This document shows, in pieces, positions 24,431 through 33,203 of a stretch of DNA of 64,000 nucleotides (position 1 is its first letter; the number at the start of each line of letters is the position of its first letter). Under the pieces are notes generated by a model. It made no database searches, had not been told where the DNA came from, and worked only from the letters and a program-made list of their open reading frames with translations. Source of the stretch: an uncultured Flavobacteriaceae bacterium (GTDB lineage Bacteria; Bacteroidota; Bacteroidia; Flavobacteriales; Flavobacteriaceae); contig CANMSN010000003.1 of assembly GCA_947500585.1 (NCBI GenBank), forward strand, positions 124,001 through 188,000. Reading direction: 5' to 3'. Position numbers and translations under genes: made by a program.

Positions 24431-25048
24431 ATGACTTATTTTAGTGAAGATGACATTAATAATTTACACCATTTATACAGAATAAATTTAATTAATAGTT
24501 GTTCTGGTTATAAATCGGCAAACTTAATTGGAACAAAATCTGAGGATGGTATAGAAAACGTTGCAGTATTTAGTTCTGTAACGCACATTGGTTCTAGTCC
24601 TGCTATGTTTGGTTTTTTTATGAGGCCAACAACCGTAATTAGAAATACTTACGAGAACATAAAATCTACAGGATATTTCACAATAAATCACATCCATAAA
24701 TCTATTATTGAAGATGCACACCACACATCTGCAAAATATGACACATCCATATCTGAATTTGATGTTACAAGTTTAAATTCAGAATATAAAAACAATTTTC
24801 AAGCACCTTTTGTAAAAGATGCGCCCATTCAATTGGCCATGGAGTTTGTTGAAGAATATCATATAAAAGCCAATAACACTATTCTGTTGATAGGAAAAAT
24901 AGTTGGTTTGTACATAAATAACAATCTTATTGAAAAAGATGGTTTTGTAAACTTATCAAAAGCTGAAGTTGCTGCCATTAATGGTTTAGATGGTTATGCT
25001 GTTGCAGAAAGCAAAGTGAGATTAGGATATCAGAGACCAAAAAAATAA
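24431..25048 (+). CDS. Flavin reductase-like FMN-binding protein
   Basis: 205 residues of the flavin-reductase/split-barrel fold (NLIGTKSEDGIENVAVFSSV; SPAMFGFFMRP; STGYFTINHIH). It starts directly after the UbiB-like stop. Such proteins bind FMN and use NAD(P)H to reduce flavins or substrates. Photolyases and cryptochromes need FAD in the reduced state, so a local flavin reductase is a sensible partner; this coupling is an inference from gene order. Confidence 0.87.
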   Translation: MTYFSEDDINNLHHLYRINLINSCSGYKSANLIGTKSEDGIENVAVFSSVTHIGSSPAMFGFFMRPTTVIRNTYENIKSTGYFTINHIHKSIIEDAHHTSAKYDTSISEFDVTSLNSEYKNNFQAPFVKDAPIQLAMEFVEEYHIKANNTILLIGKIVGLYINNNLIEKDGFVNLSKAEVAAINGLDGYAVAESKVRLGYQRPKK

Positions 25049-25059
25049 ATCTTTAAATA

Positions 25060-26484
25060 ATGAAAATTCTAGTTACAGGAGCTACTGGCTACATTGGTAA
25101 ACGGCTTATCCCCTTCCTAATAAATGAAGGGCATCAAGTGGTGTGCTGTGTGCGAGACAAACTTCGTGCCGATAAAAGTTATTTAGAAGAAGAATTAATA
25201 GACATTGTTGAAGTAGATTTTTTAAAACCCGAAACACTCAATAATATTCCGAATGATATTGATGTCGCCTATTATTTAATTCATTCCATGTCTAACTCTT
25301 CAAAAGATTTTGAATCTTTAGAAGAACGCTGTGCAGTCAATTTTAAATCACAATTAGAGAAAACAAAAGTTAAACAAGTCATTTATTTAAGTGGCATAAC
25401 AAACGAGGAAGAGTTATCAAAACATTTACGCTCAAGAAAAAATGTTGAAGACATTTTAGCTTCAAAAAACTATGCGCTTACCATTTTTAAAGCAGGAATT
25501 ATTGTTGGTTCTGGCAGTTCGTCTTTCGAAATTATAAGAGATTTAGTTGAGAAACTCCCTTTTATGATTGCTCCTAAATGGCTAAACACCAGAACACAAC
25601 CTTTAGCAGTTAGAGATGTGTTATCCTTCTTATTTAGTGCCGCAGGAAAGGAAGATCTTTACAATAAATCTTATGATGTTTTTGGGCCAGAAATACTAAC
25701 ATACAAGCAAATGTTACTTCAGTTTGCCAATGTTAGGGGGTTAAAACGTTATATACTAACGGTTCCTGTAATGACACCAAAACTATCGTCGTATTGGTTA
25801 TATTTCGTAACATCAACTTCGTATAAATTAGCAAGTTCTTTAGTAGATAGTATGGGCGTTCAAATTATTGGGAAACCCAGTAATATCAATGAATTATTAA
25901 ACGTAAATCCGCTAACATATAAACAAGCCGTAGAGCTTGCTTTTGAGAAAATAGAGCAAAATAGTATCGTTTCTAGTTGGAAAGATTCTATGGTGAGTAG
26001 CGGCCGATTAAGAAGTAATTTACACAAATACATAAACGTTCCGAAGTATGGCTGTTTTAAAGATTATAAAGAACGTACCGTTACCGACTCTAAAAAAACC
26101 ATTGATAAAATTTGGAGCATTGGAGGCACTACAGGCTGGTATTATGGTACATTTTTATGGAAAATAAGAGGTTATATCGATAAGCTTTTTGGAGGTATTG
26201 GTCTGCGTCGAGGCAGAACGAGTCCAACACATTTAGATGTTGGTGATGCACTAGATTTTTGGCGCGTTATTTTTGCCGACAAGGAACAGCAAAAACTACT
26301 GCTTTATGCCGAAATGCGACTTCCGGGTGAAGCATGGCTAGAATTTAAAATTGAAGATGGTTTACTAAAACAAACCGCAACATTTAGACCTCGCGGATTA
26401 TGGGGACGTCTCTATTGGTATAGCGTACTACCCTTTCATGGATTTATATTTACTGGTATGATTAATAAATTGGTTGATGTTTAA
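25060..26484 (+). CDS. NAD(P)-binding SDR-like protein with C-terminal DUF2867
   Basis: 474 residues. The N-terminal extended-SDR/NmrA-like Rossmann domain has [20 protein letters not shown] and [10 protein letters not shown]; the C-terminal DUF2867 domain has [39 protein letters not shown] and [19 protein letters not shown]. The reaction is unknown. This two-domain family is repeatedly found beside photolyase genes in flavobacteria and proteobacteria, as here. Eight bases overlap the next small gene. Confidence 0.88.
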   Translation: MKILVTGATGYIGKRLIPFLINEGHQVVCCVRDKLRADKSYLEEELIDIVEVDFLKPETLNNIPNDIDVAYYLIHSMSNSSKDFESLEERCAVNFKSQLEKTKVKQVIYLSGITNEEELSKHLRSRKNVEDILASKNYALTIFKAGIIVGSGSSSFEIIRDLVEKLPFMIAPKWLNTRTQPLAVRDVLSFLFSAAGKEDLYNKSYDVFGPEILTYKQMLLQFANVRGLKRYILTVPVMTPKLSSYWLYFVTSTSYKLASSLVDSMGVQIIGKPSNINELLNVNPLTYKQAVELAFEKIEQNSIVSSWKDSMVSSGRLRSNLHKYINVPKYGCFKDYKERTVTDSKKTIDKIWSIGGTTGWYYGTFLWKIRGYIDKLFGGIGLRRGRTSPTHLDVGDALDFWRVIFADKEQQKLLLYAEMRLPGEAWLEFKIEDGLLKQTATFRPRGLWGRLYWYSVLPFHGFIFTGMINKLVDV

Positions 26485-26626
26485 AACCTCAAAAGAAAAT
26501 TTACCTGAAAAAATATGTCCTGTTTGTAAATTACCGTTTAGTTGGCGAAAAAAATGGGAGAAAAATTGGGACGAAGTAAAATATTGTAGTGAAAGATGCA
26601 GGAGAAACAAAACAACAATGCATTAG
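26477..26626 (+). CDS. DUF2256 small zinc-binding protein
   Basis: 49 residues. It starts inside the end of the DUF2867 gene and ends inside the start of the cryptochrome gene (31-base overlap). Two Cys pairs form a probable zinc site ([20 protein letters not shown] and [12 protein letters not shown]). DUF2256 proteins nearly always accompany cryptochrome-DASH or photolyase genes. The function is unknown; a zinc-ribbon adaptor for DNA or protein binding is plausible. Overlap on both sides implies translational coupling. Confidence 0.85.
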   Translation: MFKTSKENLPEKICPVCKLPFSWRKKWEKNWDEVKYCSERCRRNKTTMH

Positions 26627-27906
26627 TATGGTTTAGAAACGATTTAAGAGTTCAAGACAATATAGTTTTGAATCAAGCCATTAGTGAAAATGAAAGTGTG
26701 ATTGCTTGTTACTGTTTTGATCCGAGACACTATAAAACTTCCGAATTTGGGTTTAAAAAAACAGAAAAATTTAGAGCAAAATTCCTTATAGAAACGATTC
26801 AAGATTTAAAAACTAATCTTAAAAAATTGAATATTGAATTATTCGTTTTTATAGAGAAACCAGAAACAGCAATTGAAAAACTAGTTAAAAACTACCAGAT
26901 AAATTCAATTTACTTGCAAAAGGAATGGACTAGTGAAGAAGTTGAAGTTTACAAAAACGTAAAATTATCTGCTCCAAAAACTATAAAGTTTAACACATAT
27001 TACAATCAGTTTTTATATCATCCTGATGATATTGACATGGAGTTTTCTAAAATTCCTCAAGTATTTACCAATTTCAGGAAGAAGGTTGAAACGTATAGTG
27101 CTATTAGACCATTAGAAGTTAATTGTCCCTTAAAAAATGAAAAAACAATTACAAATAATACAACCATTCCTAATCTCGAAGATTTAGGATTTCAGGATTT
27201 TGAAACCCATCCAAATACAGCGTTTCCTTTTAAAGGTGGGGAAACTTATGCCTTAAATAGATTAACAGATTATTTTTTTGAAACTAAAAAATTAGGCTTT
27301 TATAAAAAAACAAGAAATGGATTATTAGGAACAGATTACAGCTCCAAATTTTCTGCATGGTTAGCAAATGGCAGTATTTCAGCAAAAACTATTTACTGGA
27401 AAGTTAAGCAATTTGAAGAGGAACATTTTAAAAATGAATCCACATATTGGCTCATTTTCGAACTCATTTGGAGAGATTATTTTAAATATATCTCACTAAA
27501 GCATGAAAACGATATTTTTAAAATTGATGGGATTTTAAAAAAAGAATACGATTGGAAACCTGATGAAAAACAAATCCAAAAATGGATAAACGGCGAAACC
27601 AAATCGTCTTTCGTAAATGCCAATATGATAGAACTTAAAAAAACAGGTTGGATGAGTAATAGAGGACGACAAAATGTGGCATCATTTTTTGCAAAAGATT
27701 TATTACTCGATTGGAGAATTGGTGCAGCATACTTTGAAGCGATGCTCATAGATTATGATGTTCACAGCAATTACGGAAATTGGATGTATGTTGCTGGTGT
27801 TGGAAATGACCCCAGAAATCGAAAATTTAATGTCGATTTACAAGCAGAACGTTATGACCCAAACGGAAAATTTCAAAAGTTGTGGTTGCAGGAAACGTTA
27901 TTTTAA
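26596..27906 (+). CDS. Cryptochrome-DASH family photolyase/cryptochrome
   Basis: 436 residues. The N-terminal antenna domain begins [17 protein letters not shown], with the DASH signature [20 protein letters not shown]. The FAD domain has [60 protein letters not shown] and the DASH-type ending [20 protein letters not shown] proteins bind FAD and methenyltetrahydrofolate and repair cyclobutane dimers in single-stranded DNA. It overlaps the DUF2256 gene by 31 bases. Confidence 0.93.
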   Translation: MQEKQNNNALVWFRNDLRVQDNIVLNQAISENESVIACYCFDPRHYKTSEFGFKKTEKFRAKFLIETIQDLKTNLKKLNIELFVFIEKPETAIEKLVKNYQINSIYLQKEWTSEEVEVYKNVKLSAPKTIKFNTYYNQFLYHPDDIDMEFSKIPQVFTNFRKKVETYSAIRPLEVNCPLKNEKTITNNTTIPNLEDLGFQDFETHPNTAFPFKGGETYALNRLTDYFFETKKLGFYKKTRNGLLGTDYSSKFSAWLANGSISAKTIYWKVKQFEEEHFKNESTYWLIFELIWRDYFKYISLKHENDIFKIDGILKKEYDWKPDEKQIQKWINGETKSSFVNANMIELKKTGWMSNRGRQNVASFFAKDLLLDWRIGAAYFEAMLIDYDVHSNYGNWMYVAGVGNDPRNRKFNVDLQAERYDPNGKFQKLWLQETLF

Positions 27907-27915
27907 ATCAATAAT

Positions 27916-27985
27916 TGTCATTCCTGCGAAGGCAGGAATCTAAAATTTGAATGTCTTATGGATTCCTGCCTTCGCAGGAATGACA
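27916..27985. repeat. Interspersed hairpin repeat with 25-bp perfect arms
   Basis: Arms 27916-27940 and 27961-27985 are perfect reverse complements (left arm begins TGTCATTCCTGCGAAGGCAG), with a 20-base loop. Each arm contains a nested palindrome ATTCCTGC/GCAGGAAT. It fills the gap between two photolyase-family genes without breaking either. The right-arm 25-mer recurs exactly at 35833-35857. Confidence 0.85.
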
Positions 27986-27996
27986 GATAAAAAAAT

Positions 27997-29529
27997 ATGA
28001 AAACATTACGATTAATACTTGGCGATCAACTTAACATCAAACACTCTTGGTTTAAAAATACCAACGAGGATGTCATGTACTGTCTTTTTGAAATGCGACA
28101 AGAAACCGACTATGTAAAACATCATATTCAAAAAGTTATTGGCTTTTTTGCTGCAATGCGTCAGTTTGCTGAAGATTTGAGTGAAGACGGACACCATGTT
28201 GAATATTTCAAAATAAATGATGAGAAAAACACTCAAAATTTAACTAAAAACATCTCAAAATTAATCAAAGATAATCAAATTGAAATCTTTGAATATATTT
28301 TACCCGATGAATATAGATTGGATAAGCAACTCAATGAATTTTGCAAATCTTTAAACATTAAAACCAAAGCCGTTTCCGCAGAACATTTCTATACTAAGCG
28401 TGATGATTTGGCAACATTCTTTAAAGGTAAAAAACAATATCTCATGGAAAATTTCTATAGAGATATGCGCAAAAAACATGATATTTTAATGGTTGGCGAT
28501 CAACCTGAAGGCGGTAAATGGAATTACGATAAAAGCAATAGAAATAAATGGAAAGGTGATGATGAAATACCACATTACAAGTTGTTCAAAAACGACGTTT
28601 CTGAAATTATTAAAGATATAAATACTGCTGATATTGAAACTATTGGCAAGTTTGAAACTAAAACATTCTCCTATCCAATAACTCGAGTTCAAGCCATAGA
28701 ACAACTTAAATATTTTTGTGAAGCGTTACTCATTCATTTTGGCGATTATCAAGATGCGATGCATACAGATGAAGATTATCTTTTTCATTCAAGATTATCA
28801 TTCGCAATGAATCTTAAACTTATTTCACCCAAAGACGTTGTAAAAACTATTTTAAACTATTACAGGAAACACGATGATACCATTCACATATCGCAAGTAG
28901 AAGGTTTTATAAGGCAAGTGATTGGTTGGCGAGAATATATGCGAGGTATGTATTGGGCATTTATGCCAGAATACAAATCTAAAAATGAACTGGAAAATCA
29001 AAATAAATTAGCAGATTTTTTCTGGACAGGACACACCAAAATGAATTGTCTAAAACATACCATTGATAATTCTTTAGATAATAGTTATGCCCATCATATT
29101 CAACGGTTAATGATAACTGGAAATTACGCTTTACTAACCCAAACCAATCCAGACGAAGTAGATGATTGGTATTTAGGTATTTATGTTGATGCTGTGGAAT
29201 GGGTTCAATTACCAAATACAAGAGGCATGAGCCAGTTTGCAGATGGCGGAAAAATTGCGACTAAACCTTACGTTTCTTCAGGGTCTTACATCAATAAAAT
29301 GAGTAATTACTGTAGTGATTGCCATTATAACAAAAACAAGAAAACAGGTGATGATGCGTGTCCATTTAACAGTCTGTATTGGAATTTTTTAGATTATAAA
29401 AGAAACCAACTAGGAAATAATTTTAGAATGGGTATGATGTATAGTTTACTTGATAAAATGAAACCTGAAGACTTACAAGATATTAAGCGAAAAGCACAAC
29501 ATATTATAGAACATCAAGATGAATACTAA
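27997..29529 (+). CDS. Iron-sulfur bacterial cryptochrome/photolyase (FeS-BCP, PhrB/CryB-like; probable 6-4 photolyase)
   Basis: 510 residues. The opening LRLILGDQLNIKHSWFKN is the signature of the photolyase-related (FeS-BCP) class. The four Cys for a 4Fe-4S cluster are visible: one in KMNCLKHTI, two in SNYCSDCHYNKNKK and one in DDACPFNSLYW. FAD-pocket segments include VIGWREYMRGMYWA and NTRGMSQFADGG. Characterised members repair 6-4 photoproducts and use dimethyl-ribityl-lumazine as antenna. It overlaps the next photolyase-like gene by 11 bases. Confidence 0.92.
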   Translation: MKTLRLILGDQLNIKHSWFKNTNEDVMYCLFEMRQETDYVKHHIQKVIGFFAAMRQFAEDLSEDGHHVEYFKINDEKNTQNLTKNISKLIKDNQIEIFEYILPDEYRLDKQLNEFCKSLNIKTKAVSAEHFYTKRDDLATFFKGKKQYLMENFYRDMRKKHDILMVGDQPEGGKWNYDKSNRNKWKGDDEIPHYKLFKNDVSEIIKDINTADIETIGKFETKTFSYPITRVQAIEQLKYFCEALLIHFGDYQDAMHTDEDYLFHSRLSFAMNLKLISPKDVVKTILNYYRKHDDTIHISQVEGFIRQVIGWREYMRGMYWAFMPEYKSKNELENQNKLADFFWTGHTKMNCLKHTIDNSLDNSYAHHIQRLMITGNYALLTQTNPDEVDDWYLGIYVDAVEWVQLPNTRGMSQFADGGKIATKPYVSSGSYINKMSNYCSDCHYNKNKKTGDDACPFNSLYWNFLDYKRNQLGNNFRMGMMYSLLDKMKPEDLQDIKRKAQHIIEHQDEY

Positions 29530-31006
29530 GCCCCAAATACATGTAGTTTGGTTAAAACGTGACCTACGTTTACAGGATAACGAAGCTATTTATAATGCCT
29601 TACAGTCAGGAAATCGGGTGTTACTACTTTATGCTTTTGAGCCTCTGTTGTTAAACGATCCGCATTATAGCGAGCGGCATTGGGACTTTATAAAACAATC
29701 TTTAGTAGACTTAAACAATGAGTTAAAAGCATATAACTCAAAAATACTTATCGTAAAATCTGACATTATTGCAACTGTAAACCAACTACTGACAAAATAC
29801 CGAATTACAAATATATACTCCCATCAAGAAACGGGGCTTTTAGTAAGTTTTGATAGAGATAAAACATTTAAACGTTTTTGCAAAAACAACTTAATCAACT
29901 GGCATGAAAATATAAATAATGGTGTACAGCGTGGTTTAAAAAATCGTGAAAAGTGGACGGAACTTTGCAATATTTTTCACGAAATGGAACCTTTGGAATT
30001 CAAACCTGATACTAATCAATTATTACATATTTATGACGTATTAGAATTAGAAAAACAATTTAACACCATGCCACTGGAAACGAAAATAGATTCGCCATTT
30101 CAAAAAGGTGGACGAACCATGGGGCTTAAATATTTAAAGTCTTTTTTTGATAGTCGCTACGCAAACTATATGTTTCATATATCTAAACCTAGTTTATCAA
30201 GAACAAGTTGTAGTAGAATCTCGCCCTATATTGCTTGGGGAAACCTATCAATTAGAGAAGTGTATCATCAAGCTTTTCATTTAAAAAAAACATCAAAACA
30301 TAAAAAAGCTTTAGAAGCATTTATGTCGCGCTTACGCTGGCAAGGGCATTTTATTCAAAAATTTGAAATGGAACACACCATGGAAGAAGCCAGCATAAAT
30401 AAAGGGTTTCACAAGCTTAAAAAAAGTGTTTCCGATGAATACCAAATCGCTTGGAAAACCGGACAAACTGGATTTCCTTTGGTTGATGCCTGTATGCGCT
30501 GTTTAAATGAAACGGGGTATCTTAATTTTAGAATGCGTGCTTTAGTTGTTTCATTTTTTACACATAATTTATGGCAACCTTGGCAAGAAGCAACAACACA
30601 TTTATCGCAAATGTTTCTGGATTTTGAACCAGGTATTCACTTTCCGCAATTACAAATGCAAGCTGGAGAAACGGGAACTAATATGTTACGTATTTACAAC
30701 CCTATAAAAAACAGTTTAGAGCATGACCCTGATGCTGTATTTATAAAAAAATGGGTACCAGAACTTAACGATTTAGATATTCCTTTTGCGCATCAACCTT
30801 ATTTAATGACAGAAATGGAACAGCAATTTTACAACTTTAAGCTAGGTGTTAATTACCCTTTTCCTATTGTAGATATTGATGAAACGAGAAAAAAAGCTAC
30901 TGATACACTTTGGAATATGCGTAATAATACTTTAGTAAAATCTGAGAGTGTAAGAATCTTAAAAAAGCACACTTTAGCTAAAAGAAACACTCACAAAAAA
31001 TCATAA
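29519..31006 (+). CDS. Divergent photolyase/cryptochrome-family protein lacking the usual FAD N5 motif
   Basis: 495 residues. The N-terminal domain is typical (HVVWLKRDLRLQDNEAIYNA), as is the DNA/FAD region (WQGHFIQKFEME; GFPLVDACMRCLNETGYLNF; RMRALVVSFFTHNLWQPW). The stretch that in class I photolyases reads NNGGWQW before the RIFNP motif is here EPGIHFPQLQMQAGETGTN followed by LRIYNP. The Asn that contacts the flavin N5 therefore appears absent. It may form a separate clade with a different photochemistry or a signalling role. It ends the first operon, 53 bases before the second operator. Confidence 0.88.
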   Translation: MNTKPQIHVVWLKRDLRLQDNEAIYNALQSGNRVLLLYAFEPLLLNDPHYSERHWDFIKQSLVDLNNELKAYNSKILIVKSDIIATVNQLLTKYRITNIYSHQETGLLVSFDRDKTFKRFCKNNLINWHENINNGVQRGLKNREKWTELCNIFHEMEPLEFKPDTNQLLHIYDVLELEKQFNTMPLETKIDSPFQKGGRTMGLKYLKSFFDSRYANYMFHISKPSLSRTSCSRISPYIAWGNLSIREVYHQAFHLKKTSKHKKALEAFMSRLRWQGHFIQKFEMEHTMEEASINKGFHKLKKSVSDEYQIAWKTGQTGFPLVDACMRCLNETGYLNFRMRALVVSFFTHNLWQPWQEATTHLSQMFLDFEPGIHFPQLQMQAGETGTNMLRIYNPIKNSLEHDPDAVFIKKWVPELNDLDIPFAHQPYLMTEMEQQFYNFKLGVNYPFPIVDIDETRKKATDTLWNMRNNTLVKSESVRILKKHTLAKRNTHKKS

Positions 31007-31058
31007 CTCACATAAAATTAACACATTAACTAAAATAACTAATTAATATGTTAAGTTT

Positions 31059-31101
31059 TGTTTAATTTTTTTTAAATAAAGTTAAACATTTTGTATCTTT
31101 G
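31059..31101 (+). promoter_or_regulatory. Operator and promoter of the photoprotection operon (copy 2)
   Basis: TGTTTAATT (31059-31067) and AGTTAAACA (31080-31088) with a 12-base spacer, then TTTTG and the -7 box TATCTTTG (31094-31101). The 22 bases from AGTTAAACA through the -7 box are identical to copy 1 at 22420-22441 and the arm spacing is the same; only one base of the left arm differs. It drives the small-gene/folE operon. Confidence 0.75.
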
Positions 31102-31120
31102 GATGAAATAGATACATAAA

Positions 31121-31549
31121 TTGATTTTAGATTCTACATATAACAACAAAGACGAAAAACTAATTTTGAAAGATTTAGTGGGAAGGTCATTCACACTTTT
31201 AGAATCTTTTAAAATGAAAGGTGTAGGGTCTAAAAGAATGATTGTAGACGATGTAAGTCCAAATTTAAAGCAGTACTTAAATACGATATCTGATATTAAT
31301 TATGCAAATATCGAACTGCGCACTGGTGGTATACTAATTTACATCAATAAAGGATTAAAAAATTTCACTTGGGCAATACCCTACTATCAACTCGTTTTGT
31401 ACAAAACAAACGGTGCCAGTATTCATGCCCAAGGACGTTTTATACATTTTAAAAACAACAAGACTTTTAAAGAAAACAAAAGTTTTTTCAGCAAGATGCT
31501 TGACCAAAAAATAAAATACGACATGCAATATAATTTCCAAAATCTATGA
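31121..31549 (+). CDS. Conserved hypothetical protein, first gene of second photoprotection operon
   Basis: 142 residues, unrecognised. It starts with TTG (31121); the only upstream codons in frame are ATA, CAT and AAA after a TAG stop, and no ATG lies before the core, so TTG is the likely start and leaves a leader of about 15 bases. The sequence is mixed alpha/beta (KDLVGRSFTLLESFKMKGVG; ANIELRTGGILIYINKGLKN; FTWAIPYYQLVLYKTNGASI) with no membrane helix or Cys pair. It overlaps the next gene by four bases. Its place right behind the light-regulon operator suggests a role in that response, nothing more can be said. Confidence 0.7.
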   Translation: MILDSTYNNKDEKLILKDLVGRSFTLLESFKMKGVGSKRMIVDDVSPNLKQYLNTISDINYANIELRTGGILIYINKGLKNFTWAIPYYQLVLYKTNGASIHAQGRFIHFKNNKTFKENKSFFSKMLDQKIKYDMQYNFQNL

Positions 31550-31818
31550 ATCTGACCACAGTGGATATTGATAGAATTATAGAAATGGCATGGGAAGATA
31601 GAACCACCTTTGAAGCTATTAACTTCCAGTTTAACCTAAAAGAACAAGAAGTTATAGAGCTCATGCGGAAAGAAATGAAACCCAGCAGTTTTAAAATGTG
31701 GAGAAAACGTGTTCAAGGTAGAAAAACAAAGCATGAAAAACTTCGAACTTTTGAAAAAGGACGATTTAAATGTTCAAGACAAAAACAGATTACACATAAC
31801 TCAATATCAAAACGATAA
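31546..31818 (+). CDS. DUF2805/TIGR03643 family small protein
   Basis: 90 residues, with the family core IDRIIEMAWEDRTTFEAINF, EQEVIELMRKEMKPSSFKMW and RKRVQGRKTKHEKL. This reads as a small helix-turn-helix-like helical bundle. The family is found next to photolyases and cryptochromes in many bacteria. The basic C-terminus (RFKCSRQKQITHN) suggests nucleic-acid contact. Function unknown. Confidence 0.85.
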   Translation: MNLTTVDIDRIIEMAWEDRTTFEAINFQFNLKEQEVIELMRKEMKPSSFKMWRKRVQGRKTKHEKLRTFEKGRFKCSRQKQITHNSISKR

Positions 31819-31872
31819 CGTGCTTTGATTAAAGGGATGAGTTCTTTAAGACAGCACATTAAAAAGACAAAC

Positions 31873-32568
31873 ATGAGTACAGAAACTTTAAAAATTAAAA
31901 AAAACGGTCATCGCTTAAACGGATTTTCAACGTCAGACATTGGAGACGATCACTTATTCACAGGGTTGGAAACACCTATGAAAAAAGATGCTTTTAAACT
32001 AAGTGATGAAGAAAAAAAAGAACGCATATCCATTTTATTTGAAGAAATAATGGATGTTATGGGATTAGATTTAACAGATGATTCTTTACAAGGCACACCA
32101 AAACGTGTAGCAAAAATGTACATCGATGAAATTTTTTCAGGATTAAATCCTGCAAATAAACCTAAAGTAGCATTGTTTGATAATAAATACAAATACAACC
32201 AAATGTTGGTTGAAAAAAACATTACGTTTTACTCTAATTGTGAGCATCATTTCGTACCTATTATTGGTAAAGCTCATGTGGCATATATTTCTTCAGGAAA
32301 AGTTATTGGTTTATCGAAACTAAATAGAATTGTTCAGTATTACGCAAAGCGTCCTCAAGTTCAGGAACGTTTAACAAATCAAATAGCAGAAGAACTTAAA
32401 ACAATTTTACAAACTGAAGATGTAGCCGTAATTATTGATGCCAAACATTTATGTGTATCGTCAAGAGGAATAAAGGATGATACATCGGCAACGGTTACCA
32501 CCTATTATGGCGGACAATTTAATACTCCAGAGAAAATAAGAGAATTACAAAACTATTTAAATAACTAG
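31873..32568 (+). CDS. folE: GTP cyclohydrolase I
   Basis: 231 residues. Zinc and catalytic motifs are visible: SNCEHHFVPIIGKAHVAYIS, GLSKLNRIVQYYAKRPQVQE, and HLCVSSRGIKDDTSATVT. The enzyme converts GTP to dihydroneopterin triphosphate, the first step to folate and tetrahydropterins. An in-frame TTG at 31825 would add 16 residues without homology; I chose the ATG at 31873. Within a photolyase island it plausibly supplies pterin/folate for the methenyltetrahydrofolate antenna of cryptochrome-DASH and class I photolyase (inference). Confidence 0.95.
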   Translation: MSTETLKIKKNGHRLNGFSTSDIGDDHLFTGLETPMKKDAFKLSDEEKKERISILFEEIMDVMGLDLTDDSLQGTPKRVAKMYIDEIFSGLNPANKPKVALFDNKYKYNQMLVEKNITFYSNCEHHFVPIIGKAHVAYISSGKVIGLSKLNRIVQYYAKRPQVQERLTNQIAEELKTILQTEDVAVIIDAKHLCVSSRGIKDDTSATVTTYYGGQFNTPEKIRELQNYLNN

Positions 32569-32572
32569 TATT

Positions 32573-32797
32573 ATGGACTTAATAAACAAAGCATTAGAAT
32601 TCGAAAAAACAAAAATGAGATCCTTATCCACTAGCGATCGTGTTAAACTTTCTAGAGAAGCAAAAGCTTTAATTTTAGGTTTAAATGAAATCTATAAAGC
32701 TAAAAAAGACGAAAAAATAATGGATATTATGAAGCGTCTTACCGTTATAAAACGAAAGGTTGAAAAGCGTTTAAAAGGTGCTCCACTAACTGCTTAA
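32573..32797 (+). CDS. Tiny conserved protein, paralogue A
   Basis: 74 residues, helical and basic (MDLINKALEFEKTKMRSLST; SREAKALILGLNEIYKAKKD; IMDIMKRLTVIKRKVEKRLK). It starts four bases after folE. The second copy at 32966 has the same layout with about half of the residues identical, so the pair arose by tandem duplication. No known domain; likely cytoplasmic, perhaps a small helical RNA/protein-binding bundle. Confidence 0.75.
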   Translation: MDLINKALEFEKTKMRSLSTSDRVKLSREAKALILGLNEIYKAKKDEKIMDIMKRLTVIKRKVEKRLKGAPLTA

Positions 32798-32865
32798 ACT
32801 TATTTTATCTAAGCAAAACAAAGAATAAAGTGTTTAATTATTAATTTTTACTTAATAAATCAACA

Positions 32866-32915
32866 TAAAAATCGTATATATCGTAGATTTTATTATATTG
32901 TGAAATTGTGAAATT
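32866..32915. promoter_or_regulatory. Structured spacer between the two tiny paralogues
   Basis: This part of the 168-base gap contains an inverted repeat AAAATC (32868-32873)/GATTTT (32886-32891) around a loop with two TCGTA units, then two tandem copies of ATTGTGAA (32897-32912). It may be a regulatory region for the second paralogue and following genes. I see no perfect TAnnTTTG box. Confidence 0.35.
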
Positions 32916-32965
32916 ATAATACTTTTTCACACACATTTTAAAATTAGATTAAAGATTAAAAAATT

Positions 32966-33181
32966 ATGGAGATTATTGATAGAGCTCTAGCATTCGAACA
33001 ACGCAAACACACTTTTAAAACGACAAGTGAACGTATCGAATCGTCTAGAGAAGTAAAAGATTTAATATTAGGTTTAAATACAGTTTATAAAGAAGACAAA
33101 GATCCAAAAATCATGGATCTCATGAAGCGACTAACGGTAATTAAACAAAAAATAGAAAAACGGCTAAAGGGCAGGCCATAA
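32966..33181 (+). CDS. Tiny conserved protein, paralogue B
   Basis: 71 residues, homologous over its full length to the gene at 32573 (IDRALAFEQRKHTFKTTSER; SREVKDLILGLNTVYKEDKD; MDLMKRLTVIKQKIEKRLKG). The SREvK-LILGLN and IMDlMKRLTVIK-K-EKRLKG segments are almost unchanged between the two, so selection holds on both. Unlike copy A it is preceded by its own 168-base spacer and may be separately expressed. Confidence 0.75.
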   Translation: MEIIDRALAFEQRKHTFKTTSERIESSREVKDLILGLNTVYKEDKDPKIMDLMKRLTVIKQKIEKRLKGRP

Positions 33182-33203
33182 AATAAAAATGCCCTGAAAC
33201 CAT

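Noticed and set aside
32573-33181. The two tiny paralogues as a toxin-antitoxin pair
   Set aside because: They are homologous to each other, are separated by 168 bases and show no toxin or antitoxin motif.
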